A stretch of DNA of 64,000 bases from positions 1 through 64,000 of the forward strand of contig NZ_KB898196.1 of NCBI RefSeq assembly GCF_000377505.1, read 5' to 3'. Of this stretch, positions 9,485 to 18,453 are shown in pieces. The notes under the pieces are model-generated. The model made no database searches and was not told the origin of the DNA. It worked only from the letters and a program-made list of their open reading frames with translations. Position numbers and translations under genes: made by a program. The number at the start of each line of letters is the position of its first letter. The first letter of the stretch is position 1. Origin of the DNA: Paenibacillus massiliensis 2301065 = DSM 16942. Its GTDB lineage: Bacteria > Bacillota > Bacilli > Paenibacillales > Paenibacillaceae.

Positions 9485-12400
9485 TTAAAATGGGAATATC
9501 TTTTTCGTACGTTTAATGACATTTCCGTTCCGATCGTATTCAAGCTGGATCTGATCCCCCGTGTATAGCGTCGTGCTCTCCAAGCGGTTGCCTTTTCCGT
9601 ACTGATAGGTTGTGTCTGTTCCCACTGGCATAAGGGCTGCCTTGATGACTGTCGTCAATGCCGCCTTATTCTTTTCCTCCAGCTTCACATAGACCGTCTG
9701 CCCGGCCTGTAGCTCCCATTCCAGCACGGTATAGTCTCGTCCATAGAGCTGCTCCAACTGAGAGGAGGAGACGAGCAGCTTGCTCATAGCAGCATCCTCA
9801 TACAACGATATAATGGGTTCTTGGTCTGGATTTAAGCTCTCTCGCACAGCAAAACGGTAGCGCCCCGTCTGTAATGGTGTGAAGTAATATAGCCCTTGTG
9901 CACTCGGGCCGAAATCTGCCTTCTTCTCTACCAGCTCAATCAGCTCTATGAGATTGCCTGTAACAACCTCCTGCATGTTGAAGACCAGATAAGGAGCCCC
10001 GAAGGCTACTCCCGTCACTGTGCTGCGCAATTTTGCCGAGCCCTGAGCAGGAACCTCCTGACGATCACTCACCTGGGTCGCACTCTCCCGAATAATGTTG
10101 CCTTGAGCATCTGTAATGCGAGCCTCATACAGCAAGCCCGTGCCCGGAACCTGCACCGCAGCAAGCAGAGATGCCGGATATGGACTTGTAGAGGTGAAGA
10201 TCACTTGCTTTCCTGACGACAGGGCAATCTTCCGCAAGGCTGGTTCTGTGCTTGGCTCTGCAACGAGGTTCTCGCCATACTGGAACGTCACTGGCATAGC
10301 TGAGGTCACTGTCACGATGATGAACTGCCCCGCATTTAGTGAAAGGGATGTCCCCGGTTCGTTCATGCCTATAATGCCTGCCTGAAGACTATTGTCAGTT
10401 CTGGCCGTATAAGCCGCATAATCGAACAAACGAGTCCCCGCAGTCCCATTAGCCTTGAGCACCGCTTGTTCTGATCCCGCCACCGTGAATTTATAGCTTT
10501 GGCCTTGTCTTAGCGTAATCTGCCCATTCTCTGGTTGAGGCTCAGGTCCAGCAATGGCTACCGGTTCTACCTGGAACAACCGATATACGGCTCCAATCAC
10601 GGCTGGTGTCTGGGATACCGTATGGATGACTGCCTTTCCGCCTGCATGTACAGAAGGCAAGGCTACCGTGTCATCCGACTTGCTGGCTTCTGTGCCATCG
10701 GTCCGATAATTCGTGTAGCTCCAACGAGCCGCTGGGAGTGAGTCTTTATCCAACGTCTTGTCCTGGCTACTAATATTCGTGAATTGATAAGCTTCATGCT
10801 GTTGTATGGTCATTCTGTGGAATGCTGGCTCAGCGCTTGGAGCGGTTTGAATACGATCTGTAAATGTGAACTGTACAGGATTCCCGGCAATATTGGTTAC
10901 AACAGCCTCTCCCCCGCCGAGAATACTCGGTTTGGTTGTCACGCCAAAGCCGTCCGTTTGAACCGTACCATTCGGACGATAGCTGGCGTAGTCCAGCTTG
11001 GTGCCTGCCTTGGCAGCATTATGATCGAGTGTATAGGTATCCGTGCCTTGGTTACGGAATACTGCTGATTCACCAGGCATCAGTGTAAGACGCTGCAAAC
11101 CATTGTCTGAATCTTGTCCTTTAAATATGCGATACACACCACCAAAGGTGACCGGGTTCGTAGTCACTGTCGTAACTGTAATCTTTTCCCCTGCTCTGAC
11201 CCCTGGTTTGAACGTAGTACGTGTATTGCTGCTTCGTTCCTTACCACTTGCATCATAGATAACATAGCCGTATCTTCGCTCCTGGCTAGCGGATGTGTTC
11301 GCACGCAGATACGCAGTCTGGCTGCTGACATTGGTGTAGGAATAACTCTCGCCTTGGGTCAGAGTAACCCGAATATAAGCAGGCTCAAGGCTTGGAGTGG
11401 CCGTGAAATCATCCGTATAATCAAATACGATCGCCCGCGTGCCTGTCACACTCACTACAGCCTCTCCCCCGGCTGGTACATTGGGACTTGTGTTCATATT
11501 CATGCCATGTGCCGCCAGCCTCCCGTCAGCTCTATACATGGCATAATCGAAGCTGCTGCCAACCTGACGAGAATTATTTATGATCGGATTCAGCCTCGAA
11601 CCATTGTTATTGAATACATAGGATTCACCTGGCTGAATCGTTATGCGCGTAATAGCTTCATTAGAGCGATACTGCTCTGCAAAAAGAGTGTAGACAGCCC
11701 CAATGGTAATAGGAGAAGAGGTTACCCCCGTTACAGACACCAGATTGTTCGGCATGACGATCGCGTTGCGCGTCGTACTCATTCCCCGTGAACGCTCCGT
11801 CCCATCCTCGTAATAGGTCACATAGTCCATTTTCCGCTCAGGGTTGCTTGATCTGCTGTCGCTATCGAGCCGCGCCCTTTTGTCGCTTATGTTAATGAAT
11901 TCGTAGCTCTCACCCTTGCTCAAGGTAACCCTTATGAAGGCGGGTTCCCCGCTCTCTTCAGCCATAAAATCATCTGTATAGTCAAACTTGATAGGGACGG
12001 TGCCTGCTACCGTGATAATAGCGTAGCCTCCAGCAGGAATAGACGGCTTGGTTTTCTGATTGAATCCCTTGCTCTTAAGGGTATCGTCCTCATCATATAC
12101 GGCATAATCGAAGAGCCCGCCAATCGTCGATGCATTATTCTTGATCGGATTGCTGCGTGAACCCGTATTCGTGAATCTGTAGGATTCTTCCGGTCTCAGT
12201 TCGACCTGACTAATAGCCTCTCCCGCTCGGTCACCCGAATCAAAGATGCGATAAGGCACCCCAAACGTAACAGGCGTAGCTGTGACCTGGGTAATGACGA
12301 TGTATCTTCCTGCAGCGATCGGTGGCTTAGTATATGTATTTCTTCTACTATTGGCCTCTGTTCCATCTGGATAGTAGACAGCAAAATCAAACCGATCCTT

Positions 12401-13294
12401 GGATGTACCTGTACTTTCCAGAGTAAACGATTGATCACTTTCATTAGTAAAACGATGACTCTCCCCCATTTGAAGGGTGGCACGCTGGTAAGCAGGCTCT
12501 GTACTTGGCTCAGCTGTGAAATAACCATATGGAAAAGCAACGGTCACTGGCATGGACGAAGCACCTGTGATGATCAGCTCATCCCCGTCATACAATCTGG
12601 GATTAGAGGTACCCTCCAGCCTGGAAGAGCCCAGCTTCCCGTTATTTTCGTAGACTGCATAATCGTAGTACATATTGGAGGCAGAAGCCGCGTCACTGCT
12701 GATGGAATGTCCGCTGTTCCCCTCATTCACGATTCGATAACTATCCCCCATCTCAAGGCTGTAGCGCTCCATAGCTGGATTAGGTGAAGCAGCATACATC
12801 ACAGGGTCTTTTATGGTTATCGTGATCGGACTAATCCCGACAGCCGTAACATAGGTAACACCTTCAGGTTGAACAATCGGAGTGTTCACCGAATCGATGT
12901 TATCCGCATAAATGGCACCCGTCGCACGGTAGGAGACATAATCAATATAATTTCCCTTGGCCTTGGAGCCGTCATGGCTAAGCGACTTCGCAAGCGATGA
13001 ATCATTGGTAAATTCGTAGGTCTCGCCAGGGTAGATCGTAAGCGTATCTGAGGCAGCTGCAAGCTGCATCAGACGATTCTGCAAATACACACTATCCAAC
13101 ACAGAAGTGGGAAGGAGCTCAGTCTCTATAGACTCCACATTCTCTACCGTCTCCATGGTCTCTACACGCTCTACTGTTCCTGCACTCCCTGCAATGGATG
13201 ATTGCCCAAACACCGGAGAACTGCCCACAACTTGAAGCAGCATGATGATAGCTAACACCAAAACACTTAAAGATTTACTAAATATCCCTTTCAT
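9485..13294 (-). CDS. secreted repeat protein (about 11 repeats of about 92 residues) co-transcribed with RHS
   Basis: A 1269-residue exported protein; I do not recognise a named family. The start is the ATG at 13294 (MKGIFSKSLSVLVLAIIMLL), because aaggaggt lies 5 bases upstream; the ATG six codons earlier lacks such a site. After the signal peptide and an ETVE-rich linker, about 11 repeats begin with RxTLxxGESYxFxN and contain a DYAxYxxDG core. Two types alternate: one ends in a PSxEPA motif, the other in a YRLF-like motif, so the real unit is about 185 residues. The C-terminus switches to RHS-like sequence (YQYGKGNRLESTTL, then YDRNGNVIKR). It directly precedes the RHS gene and probably forms a surface scaffold or partner for it. 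A sigma-D-type promoter lies upstream. Confidence 0.75.
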   Translation of the reverse strand: MKGIFSKSLSVLVLAIIMLLQVVGSSPVFGQSSIAGSAGTVERVETMETVENVESIETELLPTSVLDSVYLQNRLMQLAAASDTLTIYPGETYEFTNDSSLAKSLSHDGSKAKGNYIDYVSYRATGAIYADNIDSVNTPIVQPEGVTYVTAVGISPITITIKDPVMYAASPNPAMERYSLEMGDSYRIVNEGNSGHSISSDAASASNMYYDYAVYENNGKLGSSRLEGTSNPRLYDGDELIITGASSMPVTVAFPYGYFTAEPSTEPAYQRATLQMGESHRFTNESDQSFTLESTGTSKDRFDFAVYYPDGTEANSRRNTYTKPPIAAGRYIVITQVTATPVTFGVPYRIFDSGDRAGEAISQVELRPEESYRFTNTGSRSNPIKNNASTIGGLFDYAVYDEDDTLKSKGFNQKTKPSIPAGGYAIITVAGTVPIKFDYTDDFMAEESGEPAFIRVTLSKGESYEFINISDKRARLDSDSRSSNPERKMDYVTYYEDGTERSRGMSTTRNAIVMPNNLVSVTGVTSSPITIGAVYTLFAEQYRSNEAITRITIQPGESYVFNNNGSRLNPIINNSRQVGSSFDYAMYRADGRLAAHGMNMNTSPNVPAGGEAVVSVTGTRAIVFDYTDDFTATPSLEPAYIRVTLTQGESYSYTNVSSQTAYLRANTSASQERRYGYVIYDASGKERSSNTRTTFKPGVRAGEKITVTTVTTNPVTFGGVYRIFKGQDSDNGLQRLTLMPGESAVFRNQGTDTYTLDHNAAKAGTKLDYASYRPNGTVQTDGFGVTTKPSILGGGEAVVTNIAGNPVQFTFTDRIQTAPSAEPAFHRMTIQQHEAYQFTNISSQDKTLDKDSLPAARWSYTNYRTDGTEASKSDDTVALPSVHAGGKAVIHTVSQTPAVIGAVYRLFQVEPVAIAGPEPQPENGQITLRQGQSYKFTVAGSEQAVLKANGTAGTRLFDYAAYTARTDNSLQAGIIGMNEPGTSLSLNAGQFIIVTVTSAMPVTFQYGENLVAEPSTEPALRKIALSSGKQVIFTSTSPYPASLLAAVQVPGTGLLYEARITDAQGNIIRESATQVSDRQEVPAQGSAKLRSTVTGVAFGAPYLVFNMQEVVTGNLIELIELVEKKADFGPSAQGLYYFTPLQTGRYRFAVRESLNPDQEPIISLYEDAAMSKLLVSSSQLEQLYGRDYTVLEWELQAGQTVYVKLEEKNKAALTTVIKAALMPVGTDTTYQYGKGNRLESTTLYTGDQIQLEYDRNGNVIKRTKKIFPF

Positions 13295-13433
13295 GAATAC
13301 CTCCTTGATCATCTGTAAGCTGAATCCACATGGACCCGAGCTCTTAACATTTTCAGTTCAATTTATATTGCAAGAAAAGATAATAATTTGATATCAACCT
13401 CCTTTTATTCCATTTTAAAGAATCCAACCCTTT

Positions 13434-13460
13434 ATATCGGCGGTATTCCTACTATTTTTA
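13434..13460 (-). promoter_or_regulatory. sigma-D (motility) promoter of the repeat-protein/RHS operon
   Basis: On the minus strand the sequence reads TAAA, 15 bases, GCCGATAT, an exact match to the B. subtilis sigma-D consensus (TAAA-N15-GCCGATAT). The -35 is at 13457-13460 and the -10 at 13434-13441. The first gene starts about 130 bases downstream, and no other gene lies between. This predicts expression in the motile subpopulation. Confidence 0.75.
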
Positions 13461-13523
13461 AGCTGCAAAACGACGCTTTTAAGTCTTCTAAGTGTTGCAT
13501 TCGAGAGCATAGCGTAGCTCCAC

Positions 13524-13568
13524 AAAAAAAACAGGAGAGAGATTCCTAGAGAATCTCCCTCCTGTTTT
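13524..13568 (-). terminator. rho-independent terminator of the AI-2E-type permease gene
   Basis: A near-perfect hairpin, acaggag(a)gagatt / gaatctc(c)ctcctgt, followed on the minus strand by seven T. It ends the transcript of the permease gene and insulates the sigma-D promoter just downstream. Confidence 0.9.
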
Positions 13569-13718
13569 ACAGGTTACGCATGGATAACTATTTCATTTAT
13601 GGCGACATTACACCGCATAGCAGACGCTTCTATAGAGTCCGTTGCAACAACAGGCTTCATCCCCTACCGCTACTGCTTAATCCGTAACACACGGATACCC
13701 CAAATCTTTACCTTACGA

Positions 13719-14732
13719 CTATACAGCGGCATCCGTCCTCTTGAACCCGATCAGATTCAAAGCGAATACAAAAAGTGGAATCCCCGTAATCAGCCCCCAC
13801 ATCCCGAAGAAATGCTCCGACATTACCAGCACAATGAATGTGTAGAAGATCGGAACACTGACCTTCTTGGACATTAGCTTCGGATTCAGGAAATACGCCT
13901 CCAGCATATGAATGAACACGATCAGAATCAGCAGATACGCTACATAATGGAACCCCCCAAGACTGTACGCAATAAGACTAAGCGGCGCCATGGAGAGCAC
14001 GACTCCAGCTACTGGAATTAATCCTGCTGCGAAGATGACTACAGCCAGCCCCAGCAGATTCGGGAAGCCCATCAACCACAGCACGGCGGTAGTAATCGTA
14101 CAATTAATCAGGGAGATAGCCACCTGTGCCTCCAGCACCTTGCCGAACGTGCTCAGGAACAGTCTGCCTAGCTCCCCCGCCTCGCGGAAGAACCAGCTGA
14201 AGCGGCTTTCCTGGAAGGAAGCTGTGAAGCGGCCAATGTATTTCGTGTCCAGCAGGAAGAACAGGCTTAGTACAATCGCTAGCACGAGCTGGGTACCCAG
14301 ATGACTGGTCTTCAGCAGGAACTCCATACCTGGGGTGATCAGACTCTCCAGATGAATACCCTGCATGAAAGTGACGAGGAGCTGGCTCCATTCATTTTCA
14401 TGCGGATTGTGGAAGGCCTCTTGGATCATAAGGTACAGCTCATTGACCTGGGTCGATACGAGCGGCACCATTCGATACACACCCCAAGCTACAACCGAAA
14501 GCAGAAGAACATAGAGTGAGATGACGATCAGAGCCGGTGGAAGCCGTACAATGCTGGATAATCGCTTCGTGACAGCCCTATATAGACCTCCAATCAAGAT
14601 GATCAGAATCAATGTGAGCAGCAGGACGTTCATCATACTTTTCAGGGAGACTACAAGCAGACCAAGCACAACTAGTACACTGATCCGCCGGAATGAAGCA
14701 TGGTTCAATACTTCTTTTATATTCAATATCAT
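13719..14732 (-). CDS. AI-2E family (PerM/YdbI-type) membrane permease
   Basis: A 337-residue integral membrane protein with about seven to eight hydrophobic segments, paired near the N-terminus and clustered after residue 200. The layout and the C-terminal motif around EAYFLNPKLMSKKVSVPIFY match the AI-2E transporter family (older name UPF0118). Members export or exchange small molecules such as autoinducer-2 or act as Na+/H+ antiporters; the substrate here cannot be told. The ATG at 14732 has gaggag only 2-3 bases upstream, while a TTG at codon 3 (14726) has ideal 8-base spacing, so the start may be that TTG. The gene is monocistronic. Confidence 0.85.
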   Translation of the reverse strand: MILNIKEVLNHASFRRISVLVVLGLLVVSLKSMMNVLLLTLILIILIGGLYRAVTKRLSSIVRLPPALIVISLYVLLLSVVAWGVYRMVPLVSTQVNELYLMIQEAFHNPHENEWSQLLVTFMQGIHLESLITPGMEFLLKTSHLGTQLVLAIVLSLFFLLDTKYIGRFTASFQESRFSWFFREAGELGRLFLSTFGKVLEAQVAISLINCTITTAVLWLMGFPNLLGLAVVIFAAGLIPVAGVVLSMAPLSLIAYSLGGFHYVAYLLILIVFIHMLEAYFLNPKLMSKKVSVPIFYTFIVLVMSEHFFGMWGLITGIPLFVFALNLIGFKRTDAAV

Positions 14733-15029
14733 TACTCCTCTATTATGGCATCATTTGCCGCTCTTCCACCGTATCGCTTCTGCGGATGATTTCACACGTA
14801 ATATATCACAATTTGACGAAATATTTCAGTTTTTCTTGTTTGGTGTCTGCCCTACTCGACTGTTTCACTCGCTACGGGTCTCACAGGTCTGAGATAGCAA
14901 GTGCTATCCCGCAAATTTGATGCTGCAGCAAGCATGTCGAATTTATGTAAATTTTGTAATATAAATTGATTTTCCTATGTATAAAGTATCACTATCTTTC
15001 ATCGCTATGCAATTCCAATGCCAAATATG
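14733..15029. other. intergenic region between divergent permease and chemoreceptor genes
   Basis: AT-rich spacer carrying the outward promoters. The only structure noted is a small hairpin gatagc-aagt-gctatc near 14891-14906. Nothing else is recognisable. Confidence 0.4.
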
Positions 15030-15057
15030 TAAAGTTTTTAGGTCATTAGTACGATAT
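15030..15057 (+). promoter_or_regulatory. possible sigma-D promoter of the chemoreceptor gene
   Basis: TAAA at 15030-15033, 16 bases, then TACGATAT ending at 15057. This is close to the sigma-D consensus TAAA-N15-GCCGATAT with one extra spacer base and two mismatches. It lies 46 bases before the chemoreceptor start, and chemotaxis genes are classic sigma-D targets. Confidence 0.5.
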
Positions 15058-15102
15058 ATTAATCATTGATATCTAACAAGTGATGTAGGAGGGACTTCAA
15101 AA

Positions 15103-17088
15103 ATGAAATTGAAAAGTAAGTTAATGATATTGTTTTCACTAACCGTAGTCCTTGCTGCCTCACCATTAGCCACAGTAGGTCTATATCAGACGCAAAAACA
15201 AAGCCTGCAAAATGTTGACTCTCAGCTTGTAGGCACGATGGCCTCCGCCTCCAAGGAATTGGATGGATGGCTGAGCAGCAACGCCAAAATTGTAGAGACA
15301 CTAGGATATACCATACAAGAGGCTACTCCGCAGGACAGCTTGAACAAGGATTATTTCAAGCTCATGCATTTGGGAAGCAATCAGGGAACGTTATCCGATT
15401 TATACTTTGGCCGTGAGAGCGACGGCTTATTCCTGAATGGAGCCGATTGGACTCCTGACCCCGGCTATGACCCTCGTGAACGCCCATGGTACAAGCAAGC
15501 TCAGACACAAGGGGACAACCAGCTGATGTTTACTGACCCTTATCAGGATCAGATGACTGGGGGATACGCCGTGTCGATCGCTATGCCTGTGCATACTCCA
15601 GAAGGAGATCCGCTGGGTGTGGTTGCCGGAGACCTCCTATTAACGAGATTGACAGAGACGATGAGCAACGTCAATCTCAATGGATTGGGCTACGCCTTTC
15701 TGCTCGATAAAAATGGGAATTTCCTGACGCATCCAGACGAATCATTAGTCAACACCTCTGCTGCAGATTATGAAGAGCTGAAGCCATGGCTCGCAGAGAT
15801 GCAGGCGAATAGCGCGGGGCAAGCCGAGTACACCTATCAGGGCAAAGACTCACTGCTCTTCTATAATCAAGTACCAAGCACCGGCTGGATTGTAGGGTCC
15901 GTAATCTCGACGGATCTTGCCTATAGTGAGTTTTACAAGCTGCGTAACCAGTTCACCTTAATCATTATGGCCACGTTAGTCGTTGTCCTGGGGATTGCTT
16001 ATATTATTGCAAGAGGCTTCGTGAATCCATTAATCCGTCTGAAGAAGCTGTCGCAGCAAATGTCTGATGGTGACTTTACACAGCGTATTACCATCAAGGG
16101 CAAGGATGAAGTGGCCGAGCTTGGTACTGCCTTCAATCTCATGTCCGAGCAGCTCGGTAGCCTGCTCAAGCAAGTATCCGGGTCTGCAGAGCAGGTTCAT
16201 GATATCTCCTCCGAGCTGAACCAACACACCCAGAGCACCAAGCGTATTGCCGAGCAGATTGCTGTAGCGGCTGATGAACTGGCTATGGGCTCAAGCTCTC
16301 AGGCTGAGTCCGTATATGACGGGTCTGCCCGACTGAGCGAGATGAGTGACGCCGTTAGTGGTATTAACCGTAATGTAGAGCATTCGGTAACGATGATGCA
16401 GGAAGCGACCAATGCAATGAACGCTGGGCTACAGGCTGTCAATGAGCAGGTCACGATGTCCTCCGACAACCAACGCTCGATTGAGGGAGTAAAAAATTCT
16501 CTCTCCCAGCTGGCCGAGCGCTCTCAGCAGATCGAGGTCATTGCAGGTATGATTCATGGCATCTCAACTCAAACCAACCTACTCGCGTTGAATGCATCTA
16601 TTGAGGCAGCACGTGCAGGGGAATCCGGCAAAGGGTTCGCCGTTGTCGCGGAGGAAGTCCGCAAGCTGGCTGAGCAATCCGCGAATGCCGTCAAAGAGAT
16701 CATGGTGCTACTGAGTGACGTTCAATCTGCCAGCGAGCAGACGATTCAGGATGTCAATGCAGCTGAATCCACAGCGGAGCGGCAGGTGTCAGGCGTGAAT
16801 GAGATGCGCTCCTCCTTTGAGCGTATACGCCATTCCATAGAAGGCATGAGTCAGCAGATTGATGCTGTATCCTCGGCCACCAAGGATCTGGATGCGAACG
16901 CAGGCCGAATCGCAGATGTGATCTCGGGTGTGGCCTCCATGTCGGAGCAGAGTGCTGCTTCTACTGAAGAGGTCGCATCGTCCACTCAGGAGCAATTCAA
17001 TTATATTACCAGCATTACAGAACGCTCCAAGGAACTGACTGAGCATGCGGATATGCTGCTACAAGAGGTCAATAAGTTCAAAATTTAA
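15103..17088 (+). CDS. methyl-accepting chemotaxis protein with amino-acid-type dCache sensor
   Basis: A 661-residue chemoreceptor. TM1 covers about residues 7-28, an extracellular dCache_1 domain about 35-280, TM2 about 285-305, HAMP about 305-360 and the MA signalling domain about 380-660, with the conserved hairpin tip around GKGFAVVAEEVRKLAEQSA. The sensor contains every position of the amino-acid-binding dCache motif: Y122, R127, W129, Y130, Y147, D149 and D177. This predicts direct sensing of amino acids, with output through CheA/CheW to the flagellar motor. The SD taggaggg sits upstream of the ATG. It is monocistronic with a terminator downstream and a likely sigma-D promoter upstream. 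Confidence 0.95.
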   Translation: MKLKSKLMILFSLTVVLAASPLATVGLYQTQKQSLQNVDSQLVGTMASASKELDGWLSSNAKIVETLGYTIQEATPQDSLNKDYFKLMHLGSNQGTLSDLYFGRESDGLFLNGADWTPDPGYDPRERPWYKQAQTQGDNQLMFTDPYQDQMTGGYAVSIAMPVHTPEGDPLGVVAGDLLLTRLTETMSNVNLNGLGYAFLLDKNGNFLTHPDESLVNTSAADYEELKPWLAEMQANSAGQAEYTYQGKDSLLFYNQVPSTGWIVGSVISTDLAYSEFYKLRNQFTLIIMATLVVVLGIAYIIARGFVNPLIRLKKLSQQMSDGDFTQRITIKGKDEVAELGTAFNLMSEQLGSLLKQVSGSAEQVHDISSELNQHTQSTKRIAEQIAVAADELAMGSSSQAESVYDGSARLSEMSDAVSGINRNVEHSVTMMQEATNAMNAGLQAVNEQVTMSSDNQRSIEGVKNSLSQLAERSQQIEVIAGMIHGISTQTNLLALNASIEAARAGESGKGFAVVAEEVRKLAEQSANAVKEIMVLLSDVQSASEQTIQDVNAAESTAERQVSGVNEMRSSFERIRHSIEGMSQQIDAVSSATKDLDANAGRIADVISGVASMSEQSAASTEEVASSTQEQFNYITSITERSKELTEHADMLLQEVNKFKI

Positions 17089-17154
17089 TGTTGCTAACTA
17101 ACTTGTCATAGATTAAGTCATAGTTGTCCTGGTATGTAGTCGATAGCTTAGCGC

Positions 17155-17206
17155 CAAAAAAGCCCCTGATCTCCAGCGAAAATTCGTTGGCATCAGGGGC
17201 TTCTTC
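17155..17206. terminator. bidirectional terminator between chemoreceptor and CNNM genes
   Basis: Stem agcccctgat / atcaggggct (17161-17170 with 17192-17201), with an A run before it and a T-rich stretch after it. It serves the chemoreceptor on the plus strand and the convergent CNNM gene on the minus strand. Confidence 0.85.
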
Positions 17207-17287
17207 TATTATAGTTTCGCGCTGCAATATATTGTATGCATGCTTTCTATCCTATACGATTGAATTCAAACTAATTCGTCTCCCACT

Positions 17288-18352
17288 TTATGTGGTTACG
17301 AGTTCTTTGACTTCATCATATTCATCGTTAATATCCCCGACAATCTCCTCCAGGATATCTTCCAACGTCACCATACCAATCATGACATTGGCTTCATCTG
17401 TCACGAGTGCCATATGCACACCCGTCTGCTGCATCTTGATCAATACATTACGGATTGGCAAGGTACTCTTGAACTTGGGAATATGATGAATGAATCGGTC
17501 CATGTCGTACTCCCGTCCTGCTGCCACGCTGGTCAGAATCTCCTTCGTGTTCAGAAAGCCGAGAATGGAGTTCCGATCCTGACTACTTGTCACCGGATAG
17601 CGGGTATACTCCTGCTGATTGACGACCTTCACCATATCCTCCAGAGACATGGACTGGTCCAGCGTCACCATATCCTTGCGTGGAATCATAATTTCCTTCA
17701 GAATCCGTTCGTCAAAGGCAAAGATGTTCTTCAGATAGCCCATCTCCGTCTGATTGATCTCACCCAGCTCATAGCTCTGGTTCACAATCAGCTTGAGCTC
17801 TTCTTCGGAGTGCACCGTCTCGTGACCCGCTGGTTTGACTCCGAACAGCTTCAGCAGCACACGCGCAGAGTTGTTCAGTGCGGTAATGAACGGATACATA
17901 ATTTTGCCGAACCAATATAGAGGTCCTGCAAGAAGAAGTGTCATCTTCTCAGCATATTGAATAGCCAGCGTCTTCGGCGCCAATTCCCCAATCACGACGT
18001 GCAAGAACGTAATGATCGACAGGGCAATAGCATAGGACAGCACAGTAGACAGTGCCGCAGGTACATTAAACGCCTCAAACACAGGATGTAGCATCTTCTC
18101 CACGGTAGGCTCACCCAACGCCCCCAGCACGAGTGCCGTTATGGTGATACCCAATTGACAGGCAGACAAGGAGTAATCCAGATCATGAGCTACCTTCTTG
18201 GCTACAATCGCCCGCTTATTACCCTCTGCAATCAATTGATCCAATCTGGACATCCGGACCTTCAGCACGGCGAATTCCGCACCGACGAAGAACGCCGTCA
18301 AACCAATAAATATCGCTACCAGCACCAAATTCAATATTATAATTCCGTCCAA
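17288..18352 (-). CDS. CNNM/CorC family transporter lacking the C-terminal CorC_HlyC domain
   Basis: A 354-residue membrane protein. An N-terminal DUF21/CNNM domain (three or four membrane segments, residues 1-190, with GELAPKTLAIQYAEK) precedes two CBS domains (about 205-350). It then stops at DEYDEVKELVTT. The upstream paralogue continues for about 80 residues into a CorC_HlyC domain, which is absent here. CNNM proteins export Mg2+ or other divalent cations, and CBS domains sense adenine nucleotides. The start is TTG with aggaggg 6 bases upstream, but that SD is the 3' arm of a small hairpin. It is probably in an operon with the paralogue, 101 bases away. Confidence 0.88.
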   Translation of the reverse strand: MDGIIILNLVLVAIFIGLTAFFVGAEFAVLKVRMSRLDQLIAEGNKRAIVAKKVAHDLDYSLSACQLGITITALVLGALGEPTVEKMLHPVFEAFNVPAALSTVLSYAIALSIITFLHVVIGELAPKTLAIQYAEKMTLLLAGPLYWFGKIMYPFITALNNSARVLLKLFGVKPAGHETVHSEEELKLIVNQSYELGEINQTEMGYLKNIFAFDERILKEIMIPRKDMVTLDQSMSLEDMVKVVNQQEYTRYPVTSSQDRNSILGFLNTKEILTSVAAGREYDMDRFIHHIPKFKSTLPIRNVLIKMQQTGVHMALVTDEANVMIGMVTLEDILEEIVGDINDEYDEVKELVTT

Positions 18353-18357
18353 TGTAT

Positions 18358-18381
18358 CCCTCCTGTGAGGGACTCACCTCC
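18358..18381 (-). promoter_or_regulatory. leader with SD-sequestering hairpin before the short CNNM gene
   Basis: On the minus strand: GGAGGTGAGTCCCTC, loop ACAG, GAGGG. The GAGGG that serves as SD for the TTG start pairs with CCCTC just upstream, and a second perfect SD (GGAGGTGA) precedes the stem. The same layout precedes the paralogous gene, suggesting translational control. Confidence 0.5.
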
Positions 18382-18453
18382 ATAGGTTATGAATAGTTGT
18401 TACAATCAATCCATATGCCAATCATTACGTTATGTCATCACTTCGTTAGTCAA

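Noticed and set aside
11114..11791. 225-codon frame antisense to the repeat protein
   Set aside because: A shadow produced by the repeat structure of the sense gene; no SD and no recognisable domain.
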